A stretch of DNA of 64,000 nucleotides from Gillisia sp. Hel_I_86. GTDB lineage: Bacteria > Bacteroidota > Bacteroidia > Flavobacteriales > Flavobacteriaceae. The DNA is taken from positions 1,922,001 to 1,986,000 of the forward strand of contig NZ_VISE01000001.1 of assembly GCF_007827275.1 (NCBI RefSeq). Reading direction: 5' to 3'. Numbering within the stretch: the stretch's first letter is position 1; every line of letters begins with the position of its first letter. The translations under genes were made by a program, and so were the position numbers. Positions 24,361 through 35,127 of the stretch are shown one piece after another. Below the pieces are notes generated by a model, which worked only from the letters and a program-made list of their open reading frames with translations, did not search any database and was not told the origin of the DNA.

Positions 24361-25677
24361 TTAATTTCGGATTCGTTCTAATTGCTCGGAGACACTACTA
24401 TGGGTAACCGTATGTTTTTTAAAATAATGAATAAGTTCCTCCTTTTCTCTTGGAGTTGCGTTCTGGGAATTCAGGATATTCATTAAATGCATTTTCATGT
24501 GCCCCTGCTGAATGCCATTTGTCACCAAGGTTTTCACTGCCGCGAAGTTTTGTGCCAAACCTGCAACAGCAACAATCTCCATTAGTTCCCTTGCAGAGGG
24601 CTTTTGAAGGATCTCTAAGGCTACTTTGGCAAGTGGATGAAGATTGGTAAGCCCGCCTACCGTTCCTAAAGCTAATGGGATTTCCATCCAGAATTTAAAA
24701 ATGTCATTTTCTACGCTGGCATGAGTCAAACCAGTGTAAAACCCATCTTTGCAAGCGTAGGCGTGAATGCCCGCTTCTATGGCTCTAAAATCGTTTCCGG
24801 TCGCCAATACTACAGCATCAACACCATTCATAAGCCCTTTGTTATGTGTAACAGCTCGATACGGCTCTACTTCAGCAATCTTAATGGCTGTTAAGAATTT
24901 CTCGGCAAATGTTCCATGGGAAATATGTGTGTCATCATATAATTCTGAAACCGGACACGAAACTTCAACTTTTACCAAGCATTCCGGCACATAATTGGAA
25001 AGGATGCTCATGATCACTTCCAAGCGTTTTTCTTCAACATTAAATTCCTGAAACTTTGCAGCTTCCTCTTTTAAGGTATCTGCAAATTTTTCTAAACAGG
25101 AGTTTATAAAATTGGCACCCATAGAATCCTTGGTTTCAAAAGTACAGTGCAACTGAAAATAACCACTTATCAACTTGGTCTTATCCACCAACTCGATACC
25201 CAACACGCCGCCACCCCTCTTCCGCATATTTCTGGTAACGCCGCTAACAGCATCGAATAATACAGGCTTAACACCCTTAAAAAACCGATTTAATTTCTCC
25301 CTATCTCCGTTATAAATAAAATGAACCTGTCCATTTTTGGTGGTATTTAAAACTTCTACTTTAAACCCTCCTCGGGTTTGCCAGAATTTCGCGGCTTTAC
25401 TGGCTGCGGCAATCACAGAGCTTTCTTCGGTGGCCATAGGGATCGCCATTAACTTTCCATTAATTAAAAAGTTAGGTGCTATCCCAAAGGGCAAATAAAA
25501 ATTGCTCAGGGTGTTTTCGGTAAATTCCTCATGTAGTTGTTGTACCGCCTCATTCTCGTTCCAATATTGTTTCAATACTTTTTCGGCAATATTGGAACCC
25601 TGTAAATATGTTTTTAGCAACCAGTCAATTTTTTCTTCCTTGTTCAATTTGGAAAAACCGCTAATGGGTGTGATCAT
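24361..25677 (-). CDS. mvaA: hydroxymethylglutaryl-CoA reductase, class II
   Basis: The start ATG at 25677 (MITPISGFSKLN) gives 438 residues, the class II length. Sequence marks include catalytic Glu in PMATEESSVIAAASKAAK, DSMGANFINSCLE for the dinucleotide site, Lys in THNKGLMNGVDAVVLATGND with the following Asp, TVGGLTNLHPLAK, and the late catalytic His in QQGHMKMH. It makes mevalonate (biosynthetic here despite the class name). Thirty residues upstream of this ATG are open but unlike the family. Confidence 0.93.
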   Translation of the reverse strand: MITPISGFSKLNKEEKIDWLLKTYLQGSNIAEKVLKQYWNENEAVQQLHEEFTENTLSNFYLPFGIAPNFLINGKLMAIPMATEESSVIAAASKAAKFWQTRGGFKVEVLNTTKNGQVHFIYNGDREKLNRFFKGVKPVLFDAVSGVTRNMRKRGGGVLGIELVDKTKLISGYFQLHCTFETKDSMGANFINSCLEKFADTLKEEAAKFQEFNVEEKRLEVIMSILSNYVPECLVKVEVSCPVSELYDDTHISHGTFAEKFLTAIKIAEVEPYRAVTHNKGLMNGVDAVVLATGNDFRAIEAGIHAYACKDGFYTGLTHASVENDIFKFWMEIPLALGTVGGLTNLHPLAKVALEILQKPSARELMEIVAVAGLAQNFAAVKTLVTNGIQQGHMKMHLMNILNSQNATPREKEELIHYFKKHTVTHSSVSEQLERIRN

Positions 25678-25867
25678 TGGATAATAGATTTGTGCTTCAA
25701 AGATACAATTACTGCTCTTATTGAGGAAACAAGTCTTATCGCAAAAGGAAAAATTGGACTTTGGCAATTTTTCTGCTTTAACATTCTGTTAGTATTTAAC
25801 ACCAAAAAACTGCTTTTTTTGCTGAATTTTTAGTAAACTTGGCCTATAAAATTTATTTTACACATTT

Positions 25868-28039
25868 ATGAGAATACCAAAATTTGTCCTTACCCTGTTT
25901 TTGGTAGGAACTTCTGCGATTTATGCACAAGAAAAGCAAGTCACTTTAGAAGATATATGGGGGGGCACCTTTGGGCAGGAGCGACTGGAATCTTTGAAAT
26001 CTTTAAATAATGGAACCCAATATATCGTTCTTAATCAAGATAGAAAAGCCGGGACTTCCAGTATAGATGTTTTCGATTATAAGTCGGGTGATAAAAAGGG
26101 AAGCCTTTTAAATAGTTTGGATTTGCCAGAATTATCGAGGTTCCAATCTTACGAGCTTAGTGCAGATGAAAATATGGTCTTATTGGCTACAGAGTTGGAC
26201 AAGATCTACCGTCATTCTTCAAAGGGAATTTTTTATATCTACGATGTAAAATCCAAAGAACTAAAGAAATTAAGCGAAAAGAAAGTGCAGGAGCCAACAT
26301 TTTCTCCAGATGCTTCTAAAGTAGCCTATGTTTTTGAAAACAACCTTTTTGTAAAAGATCTTTCTACCGGGAAAGAAACCCAAGTAACCAAAGACGGTAA
26401 AAAGAATGAGGTAATCAATGGGATTACAGACTGGGTTTACGAAGAAGAATTTGCTTTTGTAAGAGCATTCGATTGGAATGCCGATGGAACAAAAATCGCT
26501 TTTTTGAGGTTCGATGAAGTTGACGTACCGGAATTTTCCATGGATATTATCGGAAGCGACTTATACCCTACAGCCTCCACATTTAAATATCCAAAAGCAG
26601 GAGAGGCAAATGCAAATGTTTCATTACATATCTACGATCTAAAGAATTCCAAAACCAACGAGGTTAGTTTAGGGGACTATAAAGATTTTTATATCCCTCG
26701 AATTAAATGGACAAATAACCCAAATATCTTAAGTGCCCAGGTTCTTAACCGTCATCAAAATAATCTGGACCTTATTTTTGTAAATGCTGAAAAGAATGAA
26801 GCACAAGTTCTTTTAAATGAAGAGGATGCAGCTTATGTGGACATTACAGATAATTTAACTTTTTTAGACGATAACAGCTTTATTTGGACCAGTGAGAAGG
26901 ATGGGTACAATCATATTTATCACTACGACAAATCTGGAAAACTTTTAAATAGGATTACAAAGGGGGATTGGGAAGTGACCGATTATTATGGGTTTAACCC
27001 GAAAACTAAAAGGATTTATTTCCAAAGTACAGAAAATGGAAGTGTAAATAGGGATGTGTATTCCATTAAAACCGATGGTTCCAAGAAAACCCGTCTAACC
27101 GAAAAAACCGGCACAAACAATGCCGATTTTAGTGCAGATTATACATTTTTCATCAATACCTTCAATAATACCACAACTCCAAATGAATATACATTGCATA
27201 ATGCTGAGAATGGAAAACTGGTGAGAAAGATCAAGGATAATTCAGCATTAAAAGAAATGGAGAAAGCATTTGATTTTTCTCCCAAAGAGTTGTCCACTAT
27301 AGAAATCAATGGAAACGAATTGAATATGTGGACCATTAAGCCGTCAGATTTTGATGCCACCAAGAAATACCCACTTTTGATGTACCAGTATTCTGGGCCA
27401 GGTTCTCAAACTGTTTCAAATTCCTATGCAGGTTCAAATGATTATTGGTACCAGATGCTTGCAGATTTGGGATATATTGTAGTTTCTGTCGATGGGCGCG
27501 GAACAGGATTTAAGGGAGCAGCTTTCAAAAAAATAACCCAAAATGAATTGGGAAAATTTGAATTGGAAGATCAAATTGCGGCGGCCAAGAAATTAGGGGA
27601 GCTGGATTATATAGATTCAGAAAGAATTGGGATCTGGGGCTGGAGCTACGGAGGATTTATGTCTACGAATGCAATCTTAAAAGGAAACGATGTCTTCTCT
27701 ATGGCAATTGCAGTTGCACCGGTTTCTAGCTGGAGATTTTACGATACCATCTATACAGAGCGTTATATGACCACTCCGCAAGAGAATGCAAGTGGGTACG
27801 ATGAGAATTCCCCAATTAACCATGTAGAGAAATTAAAAGGGAAGTACCTTTTGGTTCACGGTTCTGGGGATGATAATGTGCATGTTCAAAATTCCATGAG
27901 ATTAATAGAAGCTCTGGTACAAGCGAATAAGCAATTCGATTGGGCAATTTACCCGGATAGAAATCATGGGATCTATGGTGGAAACACAAGATTGCACTTG
28001 TACACTAAGATGACAAACTTCATTAAAGAAAATTTATAA
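25868..28039 (+). CDS. dipeptidyl peptidase IV (S9B)
   Basis: This 723-residue protein has a signal peptide (FLVGTSAIYAQ), an N-terminal beta-propeller, and a C-terminal alpha/beta-hydrolase. The hydrolase has the nucleophile Ser593 in GIWGWSYGGFMS, Asp in GSGDDNVHV and His in DRNHGIYGG. A Glu-Glu pair (DWVYEEEFAF, about residues 194-203) is the substrate N-terminus clamp of DPP IV. It cleaves X-Pro dipeptides outside the cytoplasm. The adjacent POT transporters would import the products. Confidence 0.94.
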   Translation: MRIPKFVLTLFLVGTSAIYAQEKQVTLEDIWGGTFGQERLESLKSLNNGTQYIVLNQDRKAGTSSIDVFDYKSGDKKGSLLNSLDLPELSRFQSYELSADENMVLLATELDKIYRHSSKGIFYIYDVKSKELKKLSEKKVQEPTFSPDASKVAYVFENNLFVKDLSTGKETQVTKDGKKNEVINGITDWVYEEEFAFVRAFDWNADGTKIAFLRFDEVDVPEFSMDIIGSDLYPTASTFKYPKAGEANANVSLHIYDLKNSKTNEVSLGDYKDFYIPRIKWTNNPNILSAQVLNRHQNNLDLIFVNAEKNEAQVLLNEEDAAYVDITDNLTFLDDNSFIWTSEKDGYNHIYHYDKSGKLLNRITKGDWEVTDYYGFNPKTKRIYFQSTENGSVNRDVYSIKTDGSKKTRLTEKTGTNNADFSADYTFFINTFNNTTTPNEYTLHNAENGKLVRKIKDNSALKEMEKAFDFSPKELSTIEINGNELNMWTIKPSDFDATKKYPLLMYQYSGPGSQTVSNSYAGSNDYWYQMLADLGYIVVSVDGRGTGFKGAAFKKITQNELGKFELEDQIAAAKKLGELDYIDSERIGIWGWSYGGFMSTNAILKGNDVFSMAIAVAPVSSWRFYDTIYTERYMTTPQENASGYDENSPINHVEKLKGKYLLVHGSGDDNVHVQNSMRLIEALVQANKQFDWAIYPDRNHGIYGGNTRLHLYTKMTNFIKENL

Positions 28040-28061
28040 TAACCTTACCAATAACTATATA

Positions 28062-29632
28062 ATGGCAAATACAGCACCTCCGGCAAATCAAAAGGAATTA
28101 TTCGGGCATCCTATGGGATTGTATATCTTATTTTTCACAGAAATGTGGGAACGGTTTTCTTACTATGGAATGCGCGCAATCTTGGTTCTCTATCTTGTGA
28201 GTGCAACAACAGGAGGGAATGCTGGTTTGGGTTGGACACAGCCTGAGGCATTGGCACTTTACGGTTGGTACACAATGCTTGTTTATGTGGTATCTATACC
28301 GGGAGGTATTCTTGCCGATAAAGTCTTTGGCCAAAAAAAGGCAGTACTCATTGGGGGAATAATTCTGGTATTTGGCCATGGTATTTTAGCCGTGGAAGAA
28401 ATGTGGGCTTTTTACACCGGTTTGGGATTAATTATCGCTGGGGTCGGACTTTTAAAGCCAAACATTTCTACAATGGTGGGTGGTTTATATAAAGAAGGGG
28501 ATATAAGACGGGATAAAGGTTTTACCATATTTTATATAGGAATTAATGTTGGTGCATTTTTATCCAGTATAATTGTAGGTACCGTTGGAGAAGTGTATGG
28601 ATGGCACTATGGCTTTGGTCTTGCTGGAATCGCTATGGCACTTGGGCTAATAGTTTATTTATGGGGCCAAAAATATTTAACCAATGTAGGGAATCTATTG
28701 TCTAAAGTAGAGCGCAACGAAGGTGCTTCTTTAGGGAATCTTTTTAGTGAACTATTAAATTCCCCATTACAATTAGTGGTTTCAACAATTTTATTAGGAG
28801 CATCAATTTGGGGTTGGTTATCATGGGGATTTGGTTACGGACTGTTGTTCTTGTTCTTAACCTTGGTGGTTGCCATGATGATGATGGTTTATAAAGATCT
28901 TACAAGCCAGATCATGAAAGATAGATATGTAGTGATGCTGCTTTCTTTTATTTTGGTGATCGTATTCTGGGGAGCTTTTGAGCAAGCCGGTGGATTAATG
29001 AATATTTATGCTTTAGACAATACAAATAGATCTATCCCATTTAGCCTTCCTTTTGGAATTGGGAACGAGGTGCCCGCGTCTTGGTTTCAATCTTTAAATG
29101 CGATGTTCATCATTATATTTGGAGTAGTGATAGCAAATTATTGGGCTAAACGAAAACTGAAAAGCAAAGAAGCATCTTCCATTTTTAAGATGGCCATCGG
29201 GGTTATAATTATGGGAATAGGTTTCATATTTATGGTTTTTGCCGCAATGCAGTTTGAATCTAATGGGTCATCTGCAATGTACTGGTTGGTATTGGCTTAT
29301 TTATTCCATACTATTGGAGAGCTTTGTTCTTCTCCGGTTGCACTCTCTTTTATCACCAAATTAGCTCCGGTTAAATATGCGTCTTTAATGATGGGTGTTT
29401 ATTTGCCGCTACAGGTTTAGGTAATAAAGTGGCTGGGGAACTGGGTGCATTCGCTTCGGAAGCGGGTGATATTGCAATTTTCTCTGGAATAACTATATTC
29501 ACGGTTACATTTGCTTCTATCGTTCTTTTAATGTTGAAGCCATTAAAGAGACTTACACATGGAGCTGAAGATAATGAGAGGGAAATGTTGGAACAGGAAC
29601 CTTACGAACTAGCAGATACAGAAATTAATTAG
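28062..29632 (+). pseudogene. POT-family peptide transporter, single-base frameshift
   Basis: The PTR2 signature FFTEMWERFSYYGMRA (residues 26-41) and about 12 membrane helices are present, but the frame stops at 29418-29420. Adding one T in the run at 29402-29404 would restore YFAATGLGNKVAGELG and continue to 29632. A lost T in a short homopolymer is either a sequencing error or a recent disabling mutation. The intact paralogue follows directly. If translated, the protein would lack its last two helices. Confidence 0.87.
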
Positions 29633-29639
29633 GGTTTTT

Positions 29640-31388
29640 ATGTCAGTAGATAAGGCATCTTCCGAGGATTTCTTCAACTCGAATGTTTTAGGTCATCCTT
29701 CCGGGTTATTTGTTTTGTTTTTTACTGAAATGTGGGAACGCTTCTCCTATTATGGAATGCGTGCCTTATTGGTGCTTTTTTTAACTTCAGCTTTATTTAA
29801 TGAAGGTTGGGCTTGGCCTCGAGAGCATGCACTTGCCCTGTATGGTACCTATACCTCTTTAGTTTATCTAACGCCAATCTTGGGTGGTTTCCTTGCCGAT
29901 AAATATATGGGCTATAGAAACGCTGTGATTTTGGGCGCTTTTTTGATGACTCTTGGCCATGTGAGTATGGCACTGAATACAGAATTTATGCTGTATGTGG
30001 GATTATTCTTTTTAATATTAGGGAATGGGTTTTTTAAACCTAACATGACGTCTATTATTTCTCATATGTACGAGGGACATGAAGAGAAAAAGGATGGAGC
30101 TTTCACTATTTATTATATGGGGGTTAATGCAGGAGCATTCTTGGGGATCTTACTTTGTGGCTATGTTGGAGAAGAAATTGGTTGGCACTGGGGCTTTGGT
30201 CTTGCCGGGATCTTTATGTTTTTTGGTCTTTTACAATTCTATTTTGCCCAAAATATTTTCGGGGAAGTAGGTAAGAAACCAATTAAGGGAGCAGAAGAGG
30301 TAACTATTGATAAAACGGTAGATAAACTGAACCCATTCACATTATTGGATAAAGCTTTCATTATAATTAGTGCGGTGATAGGTTTGGTGTGGATCATTAA
30401 TGATCCCATGTCTAAAATTGGAGGCACCAATATATTTGACTTTACTGTTGCCGGGATGGATGGTTCTAACTTTATGATCTTGTTCGCCCTTATAATTTTT
30501 ATAATTTTATTGGTATCCAGGATTATTAGGTACAGTCCAATAGTGAGGGATAAAATGATAGCCGTGTCCATCTTTGCCTTTTTTACCGTTTTCTTTTGGG
30601 CAGCTTTTGAGCAAGCAGGCGGTTCTATGACAATTTTTGCTGCAGATTATACAGATAGGGTTTTAGATGGTAGCTCTGCTAATATTTTTAGGGTTGTAAA
30701 TACCCTGATCACTATAATTCCATTGGGGATTATTACATGGGTGTTGTTTAAACTTTTTCGGCAGACTTTTGCGAAATATGGATTGTCTAATGTGTTTTTA
30801 GGAACCAGTTTTATAATTATATGGGTGTTGGTTGGGTTTATGCTTTACAACCAATATCTTCAAGAAAACCCAGAGGTTCCGGCCTCATGGTTTAGTGTTC
30901 TTAATTCCTTGTTCATTATTATTTTTGCGCCTTTGTTTTCTAAACTTTGGGAAAGTAAATACAATCCTTCCGTAGCTGTAAAGTATGGGGCTGGATTAAT
31001 CTTATTAGGGGTTGGATTTTTATCCTTGGCCTATGGGGCTTATGGAATTCCATCTGGTGCCAAGATAGCAGCTGTCAGTATGATCTGGTTGGTATTTGCT
31101 TATTTCTTCCATACCATGGGAGAATTGTGCTTGTCGCCGGTGGGTTTATCTTATTTAAGCAAGCTGGTTCCAGGACGAATGATCGCATTTATGTTTGGGA
31201 TCTGGTATTTGGCAATAGCTATAGGTAATAAATTAGCGGGAACCACAGGGGGAATGATAGATGAAATTACTGCGGAATATTCTCTCTCTACGTTCTTTTT
31301 ATTGTTCTTTATAATTCCAGCTGTAGCGGGAGTTCTTATAATTATGTTGCATCCGCTGTTAAAAAAGTTGATGCACGGTATCAAATAG
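29640..31388 (+). CDS. POT-family proton-dependent oligopeptide transporter
   Basis: This 582-residue membrane protein has the PTR2 signature (FFTEMWERFSYYGMRALLVL) and the second family motif MGVNAGAFLGILLCGYVGE. Hydrophobic helices run throughout. The conserved FWAAFEQAGGSM segment carries the Glu important for peptide coupling. It imports di- and tripeptides with protons. It is a tandem paralogue of the frameshifted gene upstream and belongs with the peptidase gene before it. Confidence 0.93.
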   Translation: MSVDKASSEDFFNSNVLGHPSGLFVLFFTEMWERFSYYGMRALLVLFLTSALFNEGWAWPREHALALYGTYTSLVYLTPILGGFLADKYMGYRNAVILGAFLMTLGHVSMALNTEFMLYVGLFFLILGNGFFKPNMTSIISHMYEGHEEKKDGAFTIYYMGVNAGAFLGILLCGYVGEEIGWHWGFGLAGIFMFFGLLQFYFAQNIFGEVGKKPIKGAEEVTIDKTVDKLNPFTLLDKAFIIISAVIGLVWIINDPMSKIGGTNIFDFTVAGMDGSNFMILFALIIFIILLVSRIIRYSPIVRDKMIAVSIFAFFTVFFWAAFEQAGGSMTIFAADYTDRVLDGSSANIFRVVNTLITIIPLGIITWVLFKLFRQTFAKYGLSNVFLGTSFIIIWVLVGFMLYNQYLQENPEVPASWFSVLNSLFIIIFAPLFSKLWESKYNPSVAVKYGAGLILLGVGFLSLAYGAYGIPSGAKIAAVSMIWLVFAYFFHTMGELCLSPVGLSYLSKLVPGRMIAFMFGIWYLAIAIGNKLAGTTGGMIDEITAEYSLSTFFLLFFIIPAVAGVLIIMLHPLLKKLMHGIK

Positions 31389-31435
31389 GTAATTTTTAGC
31401 ATGTTTATCCAGTGTTCTCATCAATTAAAAGAAAA

Positions 31436-32218
31436 ATGACACAAGCCTACGAAAATGAATTGATTGTCTTAAAATTTGGTACAACTTCGGTTTGCGATAA
31501 AAAGACTATGGAGATAAAAGAGAAATGGATACAATCTGTAGGCGAAGAAGTAAAAAGGCTAAAAGAAAAAGGGAATAAAGTAATCATCTTTACTTCTGGC
31601 GGACTTGCAACGGGTAGGCAGGAAATAGTCAAGATAAAACTAAACAATCAAAAAATACAGCAAAATAAAAAAGCCTTGGGAGCAATAGGGTTAAGTAAAT
31701 TACTCTATAAATGGCAAAAGAATTTTGGCCATATTGGATTGCTTGCAGCAGCATTAACCATAAGAGAAGAAGATATAGAGACTACCTCAATATGTGAATT
31801 AATATTGGAATTGACAGAAAACGGAATAGTTCCTATCATCAATGAAAATATTCCTTTACAAAGTGATTATAACAATGATGAACTAGCATCAAAAATTTGC
31901 AAAAAAATAGGGGCATCGAAATTTATTTTATTTACGGATACAGATGGAATATTTACCGACAATCCAAAAACGAATCCAACGGCAAAACAATTGCAAGTGA
32001 TAAATATTGATGATATAGATGTAAGTCTAACAGAAAATGAATCAGGATTAGGAAGCGGAGGAATGAGGGAAAAACTGAATTCTGCAATTAGAGTGAAAAC
32101 CGAAGGTGTAGATACAATTATAGCAAATGGAGTTAATTTGTATCCGATTTCGAATTTAGGAATTAGAAATAAGTGTACTGTATTGACAAAGAAAACTGAT
32201 GAGAATGGTTATAAATAA
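31436..32218 (+). CDS. glutamate 5-kinase-like amino-acid kinase
   Basis: From the ATG at 31436 this 260-residue amino-acid-kinase fold protein starts NELIVLKFGTTSV, with IIFTSGGLATGRQEI, PIINENIPLQSDYNNDELA, LFTDTDGIFTDNP, and the glutamate-kinase signature GLGSGGMREKLNSA. It lacks a PUA domain. The expected reaction is gamma-glutamyl phosphate formation for proline synthesis. No proA is adjacent, so another acid substrate is possible. A GTG at 31412 is a weaker start. Confidence 0.75.
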   Translation: MTQAYENELIVLKFGTTSVCDKKTMEIKEKWIQSVGEEVKRLKEKGNKVIIFTSGGLATGRQEIVKIKLNNQKIQQNKKALGAIGLSKLLYKWQKNFGHIGLLAAALTIREEDIETTSICELILELTENGIVPIINENIPLQSDYNNDELASKICKKIGASKFILFTDTDGIFTDNPKTNPTAKQLQVINIDDIDVSLTENESGLGSGGMREKLNSAIRVKTEGVDTIIANGVNLYPISNLGIRNKCTVLTKKTDENGYK

Positions 32219-32341
32219 TGCGGGCGTATAGTGCTTGAACAAAGGCTTGAATTTAATCCTTGTTAAAGATCAATTTTGGAACGGTATTTGAAAAAGCATA
32301 AAAAAATACATGTATATCCGTTTTTTGTCCTAATAGTGCTT

Positions 32342-32471
32342 TCGTCACCCTGAATTTATTTCAGGGTCTCAATATTGTATTGATTTACATTGAAATGAGA
32401 TTCTGAAACAATTCCGATAGCTATCGGAACAGAATGACGTCCTTTTTCAGTTTAGGATACTTTACGGACAA
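32342..32471. repeat. intergenic repeat R1, copy 1
   Basis: It begins TCGTCACCCTGAATTTATTT and contains the palindrome CCGATAGCTATCGG (32414-32427). It ends TTAGGATACTTTACGGACAA just before the next gene. A near copy lies at 40766-40890, and related palindromes at 63348-63361. Confidence 0.75.
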
Positions 32472-32489
32472 AAAAAAATATTATTTACT

Positions 32490-33032
32490 ATGAAATTAAT
32501 ACTTACCAGTTTACTTGTCTTAATGACTTTTGCCGGAATACAAGCTCAGGAGATAAAATGGATGAGCATGAACGAAGCTTTGGAAGCACAAACAAAACAG
32601 CCTAAAAAAATCCTGATGGATGCATATACCACTTGGTGTGGCCCCTGTAAATTGATGGATAAAAATACTTTTACCAATAAAGATGTGGTAAACTATGTGA
32701 ACAAGCATTTTTATGCTGTAAAATTCGATGCAGAGGGTACAGAAGAGGTGCTTTATAAAGATTTTAAATATACCAATCCTAATCACGATCCTAATAGAAA
32801 AGGTAGAAATAGTCAGCATTTTTTGGCGAATGCCCTAAAAATAACCGGATATCCCAGTTTGGTTTTTTTTGATGAAAAAGCGAATGTAATTTCACCGATC
32901 GTTGGTTATAGAACTCCTGAACAGTTGGAGATCTTTCTTAAGATGATAGCGAACAACGATTATAAAAAATTAACCTCGGCAGATGCTTGGGGCAAATACG
33001 AAAAAGAGTTCAAAGGAACTTTTAAAAATTAA
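32490..33032 (+). CDS. thioredoxin-like secreted protein
   Basis: This 180-residue protein has a signal peptide (LLVLMTFAGIQAQ) followed by a thioredoxin fold with active site TTWCGPCKLMD (about residues 48-58) and cis-Pro in ITGYPSLVFFD. An insertion around NPNHDPNRKGRNSQ separates the halves. It is probably a periplasmic disulfide reductase or redox partner. It converges with comEC, with only 7 bases between stops. Confidence 0.87.
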   Translation: MKLILTSLLVLMTFAGIQAQEIKWMSMNEALEAQTKQPKKILMDAYTTWCGPCKLMDKNTFTNKDVVNYVNKHFYAVKFDAEGTEEVLYKDFKYTNPNHDPNRKGRNSQHFLANALKITGYPSLVFFDEKANVISPIVGYRTPEQLEIFLKMIANNDYKKLTSADAWGKYEKEFKGTFKN

Positions 33033-33039
33033 GTGTTAG

Positions 33040-35088
33040 TTAGTTTCCTTCAGTAGCTTTTACTGATTTTATAATAAAAGATCCCTTTTCGCCAGTTGCG
33101 TGGAAAGGGATTTTTTTAATAAATGCCGTTTCCTTCCACTTTTCAATAAGGTTTTTATAATTGCTGCCATCTGCAATTATTTGCTCAGGTTGAAGCTCCA
33201 GAATAAGTCGTTCCATGTTTATTTTTGGGGAATTTGTGAGCAAGATCAATTTCGGATAAAAATCAGGGAGTTTATAAATTCCGAGACTATCCAGTACCAG
33301 AATATCTTTTTCAGCAAATGAATACATATTTCTAAGTGCCAAGATAGTATCTACTTGGTGCTTATTTCCAATTTCATAACCGGTTATAAAAGAAGGTTTT
33401 TGCTGAACATCAGAAGTGTAGTAGTTGAAACTATAGTCACTTGTTATTCCAATATCCGTGTTTCTTGCTCTATGAAAAATGACAAATTCATTTTTTGGTT
33501 TTTCATATCTCTCGTAAATGAAGACCAGTTGGATTAGTAGTATGGAGCTCAATACCACGGACAAATTTTTAAAGCTCGACTTTTTCAGAAGCAAAGAAAC
33601 AGAGATCAGAAATGCGAAGAACGCGATGCACAACATCAATGAAAATGAAATATCCTTGATGATAAAGGTGTCTTTGGAGGCTATGTAGGCTACAAGCTCA
33701 TTTACTATTGAAATCATCCAAGCATAGGTTTTGGGTAATAAGAGTGGATTGAGTCCGATAAGAAGAAGAAAAATCAGGAAGATCCCTACTGCCAAGATCA
33801 AGCCCATAAATGGCAAAATAAGGATATTGGAAACCAGAAACAATCCGGGGAATTGATGGAAATAAAACAAGCTTAACGGCAATACCCCAATTTGTGCTGC
33901 CAAAGTTACCGAGACGATCTTCCAAAAATATCTCAAGGACCTATTTTCGGTGTTTACTAATTTCGTAATAGCGGGTTGAAATACCACGATTGCGAAGACC
34001 GCAGAATAACTCAATTGGAACCCTACCTGAAAAATATAAAGCGGATGGATAAGTAGCAGAATCAATAACGAAGCAAATAAAGTATTTAGAATGCTTGTTC
34101 TTCGGTTTAGTTGCATTCCAAGAGCCACAAAAGAGAACATGCTCACCGCGCGCACCACAGATGGTGAAAGCCCGGCTATCAATGCAAATCCCCACAGCGC
34201 AATTAAAAGCATCACAGTTTTAATGAGTTTTCCATATCTCCATCGCTCCATGAATTTTAAGCCCCAGTTAAGCATAAATAAAATGATCCCAACGTGTAAT
34301 CCAGAAACTGCGAGAATATGAATTACTCCTGCTGCAGCATAATTCTGCTGAATTTCTGGGGATAGTTCTTGGCGCTGGCCCAGTAACAAAGCTTGGATCA
34401 CGGCAAGTTCATCTTTTTTAAAATTTTGCTTTTTGAGCCTGACGATAATTTTCTCCCGGAGTTTCCCCGCATAAGATCTTAGCGAAATATTGGAATTAGC
34501 GAGGGTGTCTAATTGACCATGGGAAATATTCAGTTGCTTATAGACTCCCAAGGTCTTCATATAGCGACTATAATCGAATTGGTAAGGATTTAAGCTTCCT
34601 TTTATATCCTCAATTTGTCCTGAAACACAAATGGCTTGGCCAACCTTCAGCTTAGGTAATAAACTGTTCCTCGATATATTTAAAAGCAATTTTCCTTCAG
34701 TAGTTTTGAAGTTCAATTCTCGCACCTTCAAAATATACCTATCTTGATAAAGGCCCGGTTTAAGTATTTCGAATACTTCAGCAATTAAAAGTGGGGAGGT
34801 CTCCTTTACATCCGTTGGAACCTGATTTGTATAATGATCTGGATTGTTTTTCGGGGAATGGGAATAGGAGCTAAGAGCGCCAAGATAGATGAACATACAA
34901 AATACCAGCACGCCAAAAATGGGATTTTGGAGGAAGCTCCTTTTTGCTGAATAAAATGAAATGATGAATGCAAATAATAGAACAACACCAATGGTTAGAA
35001 TTATGAATGGCGTGAATTCGAAATAAAACCCCAATAGTACCCCAACTATTAGGGAAAAAGCAAGTTTTATAAGTGTGAAATTGTACAA
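33040..35088 (-). CDS. comEC: ComEC/Rec2-family DNA uptake membrane protein
   Basis: This 682-residue protein has N-terminal membrane helices, a DUF4131-type OB region, and the Competence-domain signature IHILAVSGLHVGIILFML, then about eight more helices with GLSPSVVRAVSMF. The C-terminal soluble part lacks the metallo-beta-lactamase HxHxDH motif, so any nuclease function would be missing. It is expected to form the inner-membrane channel for transforming DNA. The NlpC/P60 gene precedes it in the minus-strand block. Confidence 0.9.
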   Translation of the reverse strand: MYNFTLIKLAFSLIVGVLLGFYFEFTPFIILTIGVVLLFAFIISFYSAKRSFLQNPIFGVLVFCMFIYLGALSSYSHSPKNNPDHYTNQVPTDVKETSPLLIAEVFEILKPGLYQDRYILKVRELNFKTTEGKLLLNISRNSLLPKLKVGQAICVSGQIEDIKGSLNPYQFDYSRYMKTLGVYKQLNISHGQLDTLANSNISLRSYAGKLREKIIVRLKKQNFKKDELAVIQALLLGQRQELSPEIQQNYAAAGVIHILAVSGLHVGIILFMLNWGLKFMERWRYGKLIKTVMLLIALWGFALIAGLSPSVVRAVSMFSFVALGMQLNRRTSILNTLFASLLILLLIHPLYIFQVGFQLSYSAVFAIVVFQPAITKLVNTENRSLRYFWKIVSVTLAAQIGVLPLSLFYFHQFPGLFLVSNILILPFMGLILAVGIFLIFLLLIGLNPLLLPKTYAWMISIVNELVAYIASKDTFIIKDISFSLMLCIAFFAFLISVSLLLKKSSFKNLSVVLSSILLIQLVFIYERYEKPKNEFVIFHRARNTDIGITSDYSFNYYTSDVQQKPSFITGYEIGNKHQVDTILALRNMYSFAEKDILVLDSLGIYKLPDFYPKLILLTNSPKINMERLILELQPEQIIADGSNYKNLIEKWKETAFIKKIPFHATGEKGSFIIKSVKATEGN

Positions 35089-35127
35089 TCCCCAAAAGTC
35101 TAAGTTGCTCTTGAAGATAGTAAATAA

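Noticed and set aside
31412-32218. Aspartokinase
   Set aside because: The GLGSGGM signature, short length and missing ACT domains point to a glutamate-5-kinase-like protein.
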